From NCBI GenBank assembly GCA_945861365.1, contig CAMAUH010000126.1, forward strand, positions 1 to 9,686: DNA of 9,686 bases, written 5' to 3'. Of this stretch, positions 1 to 6,509 are shown piece after piece. This DNA comes from Candidatus Kuenenia stuttgartensis. GTDB lineage: Bacteria > Planctomycetota > UBA1135 > UBA2386. The notes below the pieces were generated by a model. The model was given only the letters and a program-made list of their open reading frames with translations, was not told the origin of the DNA and did no database searches. The position numbers and the translations under genes were made by a program. Every line of letters begins with the position of its first letter. Within the stretch, counting starts at the first letter, position 1.

Positions 1-92
1 TGCGCTCGCAGGCCGCGCGACTCGGCGCGCTGCAACAGCGCGCGCCCCAGCTGCCCGCCGGCGCCGGTGACCAGGATGTCGGTGCGCGCCAT
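1..92 (-). CDS. rmlD: dTDP-4-dehydrorhamnose reductase, N-terminal fragment (cut by window edge)
   Basis: Only the first 30 codons are visible; the gene continues off the left edge. The peptide begins MARTDILVTGAGGQLG and carries the TGAGGQLG dinucleotide-binding loop typical of RmlD, the SDR enzyme that reduces dTDP-4-dehydro-L-rhamnose to dTDP-L-rhamnose with NAD(P)H. Position supports the call: it starts 11 bases after the stop of the rmlA-type gene on the same strand, and rmlA and rmlD are usual partners. The ATG (92-90) is the only plausible start, because the Rossmann strand begins at residue 5. No clear Shine-Dalgarno lies in the short gap, so translation may depend on coupling. Another extended SDR epimerase is possible, but GAGGQLG favours RmlD. 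Confidence 0.8.
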   Translation of the reverse strand, partial: MARTDILVTGAGGQLGRALLQRAESRGLRA

Positions 93-103
93 CGCGGACC
101 GGC

Positions 104-838
104 TCAGACGTCCATCCGGTTGGCGCCGTTCTCGCGGATCAGCGTGGCGCTGCGATACAGCGACTCGAACGTGCCCGCGTCGGTCCACCAGCCCTTCAGC
201 ACTTCGTAGGTCAGGTTGCCGCGCCGCACGTACTCGTTGTTGACGTCGGTGATCTCGAGCTCGCCGCGCGACGACGGCTTCAGCGTGCGGCAGATGTCGA
301 ACACCGCCGGGTCGAACATGTAGATGCCGATCACCGCGAGGTTCGACTCGGGAGCCTTCGGCTTCTCGACGATCTTGACGACCTTGCCGTCCTTGATCGT
401 GGCGACGCCGAAGCGCTCCGGGTCGTGCACTTCCTTCAGCAGGATCTTGGCGCCACCGCCCTGCTTCTTGAAGTCGTCGACGGCCTTCTTGATGTTGCCT
501 TCGATGATGTTGTCGCCGAGCACGACGGCGATCTCCTCACCTTCGGCGAACGACTCCGCGAGCTTCAGCGCGTCGGCGATGCCGCCCTCGCCTTCCTGGT
601 AGGCGTAGTGGATGCGCTGCAACCCGAAGTCGGCGCCGTTGCGCAGCAACTGCAGGAAGTGCCCCGCCGAGTTGCCACCGGTGACGATCAGGATGTCGGT
701 GATGCCCGCATTCACCAGAGCCTGGATCGGGTAGTAGATCATCGGCTTGTTGAAGACCGGCAACAGGTGCTTGTTGGTGATCTTCGTGAGCGGATAGAGG
801 CGGCTACCGAGACCGCCGGCGAGGACGACACCTTTCAT
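104..838 (-). CDS. rmlA: Glucose-1-phosphate thymidylyltransferase, short form
   Basis: This 244-residue cytoplasmic nucleotidyltransferase should convert glucose-1-phosphate and dTTP into dTDP-glucose, the first step of dTDP-sugar synthesis. Visible motifs are GGLGSRLYPLT (8-18, nucleotide loop), catalytic Lys23 in NKHLLP, KPMIYYP (31-37), the metal-binding Asp109 in LGDN, EKP (158-160) and Asp220 in WWTDAGT. Classical RmlA is about 290 residues; this one lacks the roughly 45-residue helical C-terminus that forms the allosteric dTDP-rhamnose site, so feedback control may differ. The reading frame stays open far upstream into the neighbouring epimerase, but the family begins exactly at MKGVVLAGG. 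The ATG overlaps the upstream stop as ATGA, and a GGAG (848-851) sits nine bases ahead. Sugar specificity is inferred; related short enzymes use other sugar-1-phosphates. Confidence 0.88.
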   Translation of the reverse strand: MKGVVLAGGLGSRLYPLTKITNKHLLPVFNKPMIYYPIQALVNAGITDILIVTGGNSAGHFLQLLRNGADFGLQRIHYAYQEGEGGIADALKLAESFAEGEEIAVVLGDNIIEGNIKKAVDDFKKQGGGAKILLKEVHDPERFGVATIKDGKVVKIVEKPKAPESNLAVIGIYMFDPAVFDICRTLKPSSRGELEITDVNNEYVRRGNLTYEVLKGWWTDAGTFESLYRSATLIRENGANRMDV

Positions 839-1815
839 TGCTGAGTGCTCCGGTCGGCGAGTTGCCGATACCAGTCGAACGTTCGCTGCAACCCTTCGGC
901 GAATCCGATGCGTGGGGCGAAGCCGAATTGCTGTTTTGCGCGGGTGGTGTCGGCGAGCGAGTGCCGCACGTCGCCAGCCCGCGCCGGCGCGAAGACCGGC
1001 TCGGGGATGGCTCTCGTTGCGGGACCCTGCTTGCCGTGCATCTGCCGCAGAAGCCGACACAGCTCGCCATACACGTCGAGCACCGTCGTCGACTGGCCGT
1101 AGGCGAGGTTCACCGTCTGGCAGCCCGTGCTGTCGGCATCGAGGCAACCGATGACGCCCTGCACGACGTCTTCCACGTAGGTGAAGTCGCGCGCCTGCAA
1201 ACCGTCGCCGTCGATGCGCACCGCGCGCCCGGCCAACAGCGCGCGGCTGAACGCGGCGATGACTCCCGAGTACGGGCTGTCCGCCGGCTGGCGCGGGCCG
1301 AACACGTTGAAGAAGCGCGTGACCACCACCTGCAGGCCATAGACGCGCGCGAACGAGCGGCAGTACAGCTCGCCGGCGAGCTTCGACGCCGCGTACGGCG
1401 ACAGCGGATCCTCGCGCAAGCCTTCGTGCTTCATCAGCACGTCCTGGTTGCCGTAGGCGCTGCTGCTGCCGGCGTAGACGACCCGCGCCTTGGCGTCGCG
1501 CGCCGCCGCCAGCACGGTCGCCGCACCGGTCGCGCACGCGTGGTGCGTATCGAGCGGCCGATCGACCGAGCGCGCCACCGACGGCAGTGCGGCGAGATGC
1601 ACGACCTTCTGCGCACCTTGCATCGCCCGCGCCACGGCGGCCGGATCGGTGACGCTGCCCTGCACGAAGGTGACCGGGATGCCGTCGAGGTTGCTGCGGT
1701 TGCCGGTGCTGAGGTCGTCGAGCACGACCACGTCACGGCCCGAGCGCACCAACGCCTCACACAGATGCGACCCGATGAAGCCCGCCCCGCCGGTCACCAG
1801 CACGCGGCCACTCAC
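835..1815 (-). CDS. NAD-dependent sugar epimerase, WbpP/GalE-like (UDP-GlcNAc/UDP-Glc 4-epimerase)
   Basis: This is a 326-residue extended short-chain dehydrogenase. The GGAGFIGSHL NAD loop is at 9-18, acidic Asp33-Asp34 end strand 2, HLAAL is at 73-77, SSSAYG at 117-122, and the catalytic pair is Tyr141/Lys145 in SPYAASK. RFFNVFGPRQ and RDFTYVEDV complete the family pattern. The stretch around AALPSVARSVDRPL resembles WbpP-type UDP-GlcNAc 4-epimerases, which feed HexNAc sugars into O-antigen; UDP-Glc/UDP-Gal epimerase is the alternative. The GTG start (1815-1813) was chosen because it overlaps the upstream stop as GTGA, has a GGAGG five bases ahead, and places the NAD motif where the family expects it. 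A much longer in-frame extension is a shadow of the next gene. The usual Asn before the conserved TG/DG pair appears to be Cys94. Confidence 0.85.
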   Translation of the reverse strand: MSGRVLVTGGAGFIGSHLCEALVRSGRDVVVLDDLSTGNRSNLDGIPVTFVQGSVTDPAAVARAMQGAQKVVHLAALPSVARSVDRPLDTHHACATGAATVLAAARDAKARVVYAGSSSAYGNQDVLMKHEGLREDPLSPYAASKLAGELYCRSFARVYGLQVVVTRFFNVFGPRQPADSPYSGVIAAFSRALLAGRAVRIDGDGLQARDFTYVEDVVQGVIGCLDADSTGCQTVNLAYGQSTTVLDVYGELCRLLRQMHGKQGPATRAIPEPVFAPARAGDVRHSLADTTRAKQQFGFAPRIGFAEGLQRTFDWYRQLADRSTQQ

Positions 1816-2777
1816 GGAATCCTCCGCGCCTGCTTCTGCTCGAGGTACCAGGCGCAGAACTGCTCCACCCCGCGCGCGAGCGGCGTCGAGCAGCGGTAGC
1901 CGAGTTCGCGCTCGGCGCGGGTCACGTCGGCGTACGTCACCGGCACGTCGCCGGGCTGGTCGGGCAGCCGCTTCAACCGCGCGGGTCGACCGAGCGCGCG
2001 CTCGAGCTGAGCGACCAGTTCGCCCAGTTCGGTCGTCGCCGCCCCACCGAGGTTGTAGATCGAGTAGCCGCTGCGCACGCGCATCGCGGCCTCGATGCCG
2101 CTGACGATGTCGTCGACGTACGTGTAGTCGCGCCGCGACTTGCCATCGCCGAAGAACGGGATCTCGGTGCCGTCGGTGATGTGGCGGGCGAACTGGTGGA
2201 TCGCCATCTCCGGGCGCTGGCGCGGGCCGTAGACGGTGAAGAAGCGCAGGCACACCACCGGGTTGCCGTGCAGGTGGTGCCACGTGAAGCACTGCACCTC
2301 GCCGGCCTTCTTGCTGGCCGCGTACGGCGACACCGGCCGATCGACCGGATCGGTCTCCGCGAACGGCACCTTGGTGTTGCCGCCGTAGACCGACGAGCTG
2401 CTGCCGAACACGAACGTCGTCTTCGGGTCGCGGATCTGCTGCAGCAGCACCTGCGTGCCCGTCACGTTGACGTCCATGTAGCGGACCGGATCCTGGATCG
2501 ACGGCCGCACCCCGGCGAGCGCCGCCAGGTGCACGACGAGGTCGACGCCGGCGACGGCGCGCGCGCAGGCCGCCGCATCGCGGATGTCGCCCTCCAGCAG
2601 TTCGAAGCGCTGCGGTGCCAGCTGCTGCACCTCCAGGACGTTCCGCCGCTTCAGCGCGACGTCGTAGAACGGATCGAAGTTGTCGATCACGCGCACGGAA
2701 TGCCCCGCCTGCAGCAGGCGACTGGCGAGATGGGAGCCGATGAAACCGGCGCCACCGGTGATGAGTACGTGCGACAC
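1812..2777 (-). CDS. UDP-glucuronate 4-epimerase-like NAD-dependent epimerase
   Basis: This 321-residue extended SDR probably interconverts UDP-glucuronate and UDP-galacturonate, or a related UDP-sugar, for a surface polysaccharide. The NAD loop GGAGFIGSHL is at 8-17 and Asp32 closes strand 2. The following FDPFYDVALKRRN segment is characteristic of CapI-type UDP-GlcA epimerases. Further motifs are HLAALAGVRPSI (83-94), SSSSVYG (126-132), the catalytic Tyr152/Lys156 in SPYAASK, RFFTVYGPRQRP and RRDYTYVDDI. I chose the GTG at 2777-2775 because it gives the usual family N-terminus and length; a TTG at 2834 would add 19 residues of no family character. No Shine-Dalgarno precedes the GTG. It is the first gene of the leftward operon and overlaps the next one by four bases. 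A UDP-GlcNAc 4-epimerase is possible. Confidence 0.82.
   Translation of the reverse strand: MSHVLITGGAGFIGSHLASRLLQAGHSVRVIDNFDPFYDVALKRRNVLEVQQLAPQRFELLEGDIRDAAACARAVAGVDLVVHLAALAGVRPSIQDPVRYMDVNVTGTQVLLQQIRDPKTTFVFGSSSSVYGGNTKVPFAETDPVDRPVSPYAASKKAGEVQCFTWHHLHGNPVVCLRFFTVYGPRQRPEMAIHQFARHITDGTEIPFFGDGKSRRDYTYVDDIVSGIEAAMRVRSGYSIYNLGGAATTELGELVAQLERALGRPARLKRLPDQPGDVPVTYADVTRAERELGYRCSTPLARGVEQFCAWYLEQKQARRIP
1821..1825 (-). promoter_or_regulatory. Strong Shine-Dalgarno deciding a GTG start
   Basis: On the minus strand GGAGG lies five bases before the GTG at 1815-1813, inside the last codons of the upstream epimerase gene. It fixes the start of the WbpP/GalE-like gene and shows that this organism does use anti-SD pairing for internal operon genes, in contrast to the operon heads in this window. 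Confidence 0.75.
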
Positions 2778-2897
2778 GTGCGGATTGCGGGGCAACAGAG
2801 GTAGCGGAACGGTCCGCCCGAGTCCATGCGCCAAGCCGTGATTCGCCGATGCTGGCAGGTGGGCTCGCGGCCGGTGGCGCCGTTATGCTGCCACACC
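2778..2897. promoter_or_regulatory. Divergent intergenic region with candidate promoter elements
   Basis: This 120-bp spacer separates the leftward sugar operon from the rightward exported-protein genes, so promoters for both should lie here. A small inverted repeat, GCGGA-ACGG-TCCGC (2804-2817), could be an operator or chance in GC-rich DNA. On the plus strand TATGCT (2884-2889) resembles a -10 box and ends eight bases before the ATG at 2898; I see no good -35. On the minus strand a TACCTCT-like -10 lies about 20 bases before the GTG at 2777. All of this is weak pattern evidence. Confidence 0.35.
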
Positions 2898-3710
2898 ATG
2901 TTCCGATCCTCGCTGCGGACTTTCGCGCAATCCCTGATGGTGCTCGCCTGCATCCACACCGCGGCGGCCCAGGCGCCGCCGGTGCCGCCGGTCGATCCGA
3001 CGGTGGCCGACCGGCTGAAGGAGCTCAAAGGGCTGGTCGCCGACAGCAAGATGGCCGGCGACATGCAGGCCGTCTCGCTGATGCAGGCGCTGACCAAGGA
3101 GCCGGGGAAGCTCAACCCGAAGGACAAGGAACGCATCGTCAAGGGCCTCGGCGACGTGTTCCACCACGGCAAGGTGCGCACCGCCGACAAGGACATCCTC
3201 TACCGCGAAGCGAGTGACGCGCTGGCCAAGCTCGGGCCAGAAGCTGGCCAGGAACTGGCCAAGGCCATCGGCAGCGTGCGCTTCAAGGACGCCATTCCGC
3301 TGCAGGCGCACTTCCTGCTCGCGACCGGCAGGACGCAGGACGACAAGCAGGTGCAGCTGCTGGTCGACACCGCAGCCCGCTCCAACCACGACGAGCTGCG
3401 CGCCGCCGCCGGCGAGGCGCTCGGCAACTACACGTCGCTCGAGATGAAGGCCCGCCGCGAGGTCGTCAAGACGCTGGTGCGCACCTGGGGCAGCCTGCAC
3501 CAGCAGGCGACCACGCCCGACCCCACCGACCCGAACCAGCCGATCCCGATACAGCCGCAGAACGCCCGCCAGACGCTGCGCGCGGTCGAAGGCAAGTGGG
3601 GTGCGACGCTGACGCGGCTCACCGGCGTGTCGAACACGGCGTTCATGGACTGGCAGCGCTGGCTGAACAAGAATCCCAACTGGGTCGGTCCGGAGACGAA
3701 GAAGCCCTGA
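2898..3710 (+). CDS. Exported HEAT-like alpha-helical protein of unknown function
   Basis: This 270-residue protein has an N-terminal signal: positive residues R3/R7, a hydrophobic core, and AAA|Q as likely cleavage after residue 24. VLAC at 15-18 is an alternative, loose lipobox that would make it a lipoprotein. The middle is helical; segments such as ASDALAKLGPEAGQELAKAI and ELRAAAGEALGNY look like HEAT-repeat pairs. A Pro/Gln/Asp-rich linker (TPDPTDPNQPIPIQPQ) follows. The C-terminus has spaced Trp residues around FMDWQRWLNKNPNW, a tail I recall from planctomycete secreted HEAT proteins. The ATG at 2898 starts the signal peptide directly; an upstream in-frame ATG adds 24 non-signal residues and was rejected. 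No Shine-Dalgarno is visible. Its stop overlaps the next start by one base (TGATG), so it is probably cotranscribed with the CAP gene. Function is unknown. Confidence 0.72.
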   Translation: MFRSSLRTFAQSLMVLACIHTAAAQAPPVPPVDPTVADRLKELKGLVADSKMAGDMQAVSLMQALTKEPGKLNPKDKERIVKGLGDVFHHGKVRTADKDILYREASDALAKLGPEAGQELAKAIGSVRFKDAIPLQAHFLLATGRTQDDKQVQLLVDTAARSNHDELRAAAGEALGNYTSLEMKARREVVKTLVRTWGSLHQQATTPDPTDPNQPIPIQPQNARQTLRAVEGKWGATLTRLTGVSNTAFMDWQRWLNKNPNWVGPETKKP

Positions 3711-4795
3711 TGCGCCGGTCCTCGCTCCGGAGCGCCGCGCTGGCGCTTTCGCTGGCCGCCGTGCCGCTCACCGCCCAGGACCCGGCCGCGCAGCTGGCCC
3801 GGCTGCGCGCCAACGACGCGAGCCTCGCCGAGGCGACCGCCGCCGTGACGGCGCTGAGCGAGCAGTCGACCGCGCTGCGCCTGCAGGCAGCCGATGCCGT
3901 GCGCGCCCGCGTGCTCGACCGCACCACCGCACACGGCCGCGCCTGCGCCCGCGCGATGAAGGCCCTCGAGAAGCTGGCCACCGCGCAGCAGAAGCAGCAG
4001 CTCGGCAAGGCCGGCCAGCAGCAGGTCGACGAACTGCGCGCGCGCGCCCGTTCGATCTCGACCAAGGACTCGCTGAGCAAGGAGCAGATCCACAAGGACC
4101 TGGACCCCATCGTCGCCCAGCTGCGCGAACTGGTGCTACCGACGCGCGCGCGCCTGGTCGCGGCCGACGCCGACCTCGCCGCCGAACTCACCGCGCTGCA
4201 GCAGCAACGGGCCGAACTCGCCGACTGGCTGCCGCTGTACGCGAAGGTGCTGGAAGGCACCGAACTGAACGAAGACGTGCAGAAGCACCTCGAGAAGGTG
4301 CCACCGCCGCCGACCCCGCCGACGGTGGCGCGCCTCGACGACGAGATCGCGACGTGGATCCTGCTCGGCCTGCCGCTGTCGGCGCGCGACCGCCGCGCGC
4401 TCTCGCAGAACGAACCGCTGCGCACGCGCCTCGACGCCGAGGAGTTCGCCGGTACCGCGGCCCTCAACGAGCTGCGCTACGTGCTCGGCCTGCCGATGCT
4501 CGTCATCGACGAGAAGCTCGGCAACGCCGCGCGCGACCATTCGCAGGACATGGCGACGCTGGGCTTCTTCGACCACAAGTCGCCGGTGCCGGGCAAGAGC
4601 AGCTTCGGCGACCGCGCATCGCGCGCCGGCACCAGCGCCAGCTCCGAGAACATCGCCAGCGGGCAGGACAAGGGCACCGGCGCGATCACGGCCTGGTGGT
4701 ACAGCCCCGGCCACCACCGCAACATGCTCGGCGCGCATGGCCGCACCGGCCTCGGCCGCAGTGCGCAGATGTGGACGCAGTTGTTCGGCGGCTGA
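3710..4795 (+). CDS. Exported CAP/SCP (PR-1-like) domain protein with long helical N-terminus
   Basis: This 361-residue secreted protein starts with a signal peptide (R2/R3, then a hydrophobic Ala/Leu core, likely cut LTA|Q after residue 22). Residues about 23-190 are rich in Ala, Gln, Leu, Arg and Glu with few Pro or Gly, as expected for long helices or a coiled coil. A PPPPTPP linker begins at 198. The CAP domain occupies about 250-361: HSQDM (from His277), FFDHKS (His289), SENIA (Glu313) and WWYSPGHHRNML (His335), then a WTQLF ending. The two His and the Glu are the conserved cavity residues of CAP domains. Bacterial CAP proteins are extracellular, but their biochemical activity is mostly unsettled. 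The ATG at 3710 shares its A with the upstream TGA, suggesting coupled translation. The domain call is firm; the role is not. Confidence 0.85.
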   Translation: MRRSSLRSAALALSLAAVPLTAQDPAAQLARLRANDASLAEATAAVTALSEQSTALRLQAADAVRARVLDRTTAHGRACARAMKALEKLATAQQKQQLGKAGQQQVDELRARARSISTKDSLSKEQIHKDLDPIVAQLRELVLPTRARLVAADADLAAELTALQQQRAELADWLPLYAKVLEGTELNEDVQKHLEKVPPPPTPPTVARLDDEIATWILLGLPLSARDRRALSQNEPLRTRLDAEEFAGTAALNELRYVLGLPMLVIDEKLGNAARDHSQDMATLGFFDHKSPVPGKSSFGDRASRAGTSASSENIASGQDKGTGAITAWWYSPGHHRNMLGAHGRTGLGRSAQMWTQLFGG

Positions 4796-4862
4796 CGGGA
4801 CCTGCGCAACCTGCCGGTGCCAGCGAGCTAGACTTCGCTGCCCCGCCGTTGCCCGCACAACC
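4796..4862 (+). promoter_or_regulatory. Short spacer with hairpin and -10-like box before the peroxidase gene
   Basis: In this 67-bp gap a perfect 6-bp inverted repeat, CAGCGA (4821-4826) and TCGCTG (4835-4840), encloses an 8-base loop containing TAGACT (4829-4834), a plausible -10 element about 28 bases before the ATG at 4863. No T-run follows, so it does not look like a classical terminator. It could be a promoter with an overlapping operator, or coincidence. No Shine-Dalgarno is seen before the ATG. Confidence 0.3.
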
Positions 4863-6506
4863 ATGCTGACCCGCATCCTGCTCGTTGGCGGCCTTGCCAC
4901 CGCCTCGGCCACCGCCCAGCTGCTGACGCCGTTCGTGCCGCCGCAGAACCCGCTGACGCCTGAGAAGGTCCTGCTCGGCAAGATCCTGTTCTGGGACGAA
5001 CAGCTGTCCAGCGACGACACCGTCGCCTGCGGCACCTGCCACCTGCCCGAGTTCGGCGGCACGGATGGCCGGCCGACCGGCGGCCTGCACCCCGGCCCCG
5101 ACGGCCTGTTCGGCACCGCCGACGACATCCAAGGTTCGGCCGGCGTCGTGCAGCAGGACGCGAACGGCGACTACGCGATCAGCGCGCGGTTCGGGCCGCA
5201 CCGCCAGGCCACCGGCCGCAACTCGATGACGACGATGGGTGCGGCGTGGGCCACCGAGCTGTTCTGGGACGGCCGCGCGTCACAACAGTTCGACGATCCC
5301 GAAACCGGCCAGATGCTGATCCCGTTCGGCGGCGGCCTCGAGAGCCAGGCCATCGGCCCGATCCTCAGCAGCACCGAGATGGCGCGCGCCGGCCGCACCT
5401 GGCAGGACGTGCGCACCAAGCTGCAGGCCGCGGTGCCGCTGCGGCTCGCCACCAACCTGCCCACCGACGTGCAGGCAGCACTGCAGCAGAACCCGACCTA
5501 TCCGCTGCTGTTCACCGCCGCGTTCGGCGACGCGACGATCTCGGCAGCGCGCATCGCCTTCGCGATCGCCAGCTACGAACGCACGCTGGTCCCCGACGAC
5601 ACGCCGTGGGATCGCTACATGGCCGGCCAGGCGACCGCGATGACGCCAGCCGAGAAGAGCGGCTGGCAGTCGTTCCAGAACAATGGCCGGTGCCGCTCGT
5701 GCCACACCGACCCGACCTTCCAGGACGACCAGTTCCACAACCTCGGCCTGCGCTGGGCCGCCGAGGACATCGGCCGCGGGGCGTTCAGTCCGGTGCCCGA
5801 CGACTACGCGGCGTTCAAGACGCCGACGCTGCGCAACGCCGGCCTGCGCCCGCGGCTGTTCCACAACGGCCAGAGCCCGGCGCTGGGCGATCCGGCGCAA
5901 TGGACCGATCCGGCGTCGGTGCTGAACGTCTACTGGAACGGCCACGGCGTCGACACGTCGAACCTCGACGGCTTCATGGTGCCGCTGAACCAGCTCGGCG
6001 TCACGCAGGCCGAGGTCGCGTCGGTGCTCGACTTCGTGCGCACGGCGCTGACCGACCAGCGCGCTGCCCTGCGGCTGCCGCCGTTCGACCACCCGGACCT
6101 GCGCAGCGCCGTGCAAGCGCCGCCGCGCGTGTTCGGGCCGCACCTCGCCGGCAGCAGCGCGCCCGTGTTGATCGACACCGCACCACCCTTCCCCGGCAAC
6201 GCCGACTGGAAGCTCGGCCTCGCCGCCGGGGATGGCAACACCACGGCGCTGCTGACCTACGGCTTCTCCTCGATCGAACCGAACGCGACGGTGCTCGGCC
6301 TGCCGTGGCACCTGAACGTGCACGGCTGGCTGCCGTTCGTGCTGGCTGGCGCACCGGGCCAGCCCGGCATAGCGACGTGGCGGCTGCCCGTGCCGGCCGA
6401 TCCGTCGCTGCAGACCGTGCCGTTCTACTTCCAGCTGTTCGCACTCGACGGCCAGGCGCCGGGCGGCATCGCCGCCAGCAGCGGCTGGGAACTCTTCATC
6501 CGCTGA
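4863..6506 (+). CDS. Exported di-heme cytochrome c peroxidase / MauG-family protein with extra C-terminal domain
   Basis: This 547-residue periplasmic or secreted heme protein begins with a signal peptide (R4, hydrophobic core, likely ATA|Q after residue 18). Two heme c motifs are present: CGTCH (56-60) and CRSCH (277-281). Family landmarks include LFWDGRA (133-139), a following STEM segment matching the family's conserved Glu-Met, ASYERTL, and TPTLRNAGLRPRLFHNG (320-336). Known members reduce H2O2 or, as in MauG, carry out protein oxidation; which applies here cannot be told. Between heme 1 and LFWDGRA lies an insert with D80-GLFGTADD, resembling an acidic calcium-binding loop. Residues 423-547 form an additional domain of unknown function, making the protein longer than the usual 330-450 residues. 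The chosen ATG gives an intact signal peptide; the frame is open upstream without family similarity. Confidence 0.87.
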   Translation: MLTRILLVGGLATASATAQLLTPFVPPQNPLTPEKVLLGKILFWDEQLSSDDTVACGTCHLPEFGGTDGRPTGGLHPGPDGLFGTADDIQGSAGVVQQDANGDYAISARFGPHRQATGRNSMTTMGAAWATELFWDGRASQQFDDPETGQMLIPFGGGLESQAIGPILSSTEMARAGRTWQDVRTKLQAAVPLRLATNLPTDVQAALQQNPTYPLLFTAAFGDATISAARIAFAIASYERTLVPDDTPWDRYMAGQATAMTPAEKSGWQSFQNNGRCRSCHTDPTFQDDQFHNLGLRWAAEDIGRGAFSPVPDDYAAFKTPTLRNAGLRPRLFHNGQSPALGDPAQWTDPASVLNVYWNGHGVDTSNLDGFMVPLNQLGVTQAEVASVLDFVRTALTDQRAALRLPPFDHPDLRSAVQAPPRVFGPHLAGSSAPVLIDTAPPFPGNADWKLGLAAGDGNTTALLTYGFSSIEPNATVLGLPWHLNVHGWLPFVLAGAPGQPGIATWRLPVPADPSLQTVPFYFQLFALDGQAPGGIAASSGWELFIR

Positions 6507-6509
6507 CGG

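Noticed and set aside
104..1537. 477-residue version of the thymidylyltransferase and the similar 485-residue version of the epimerase
   Set aside because: The extensions are Arg-rich frame shadows of the upstream genes; family similarity begins exactly at 838 and 1815.
2826..2897. Extended N-terminus of the HEAT-like protein from an ATG at 2826
   Set aside because: It would bury the signal peptide behind 24 residues with Cys and Arg and no family character, and it lies in the divergent promoter region.
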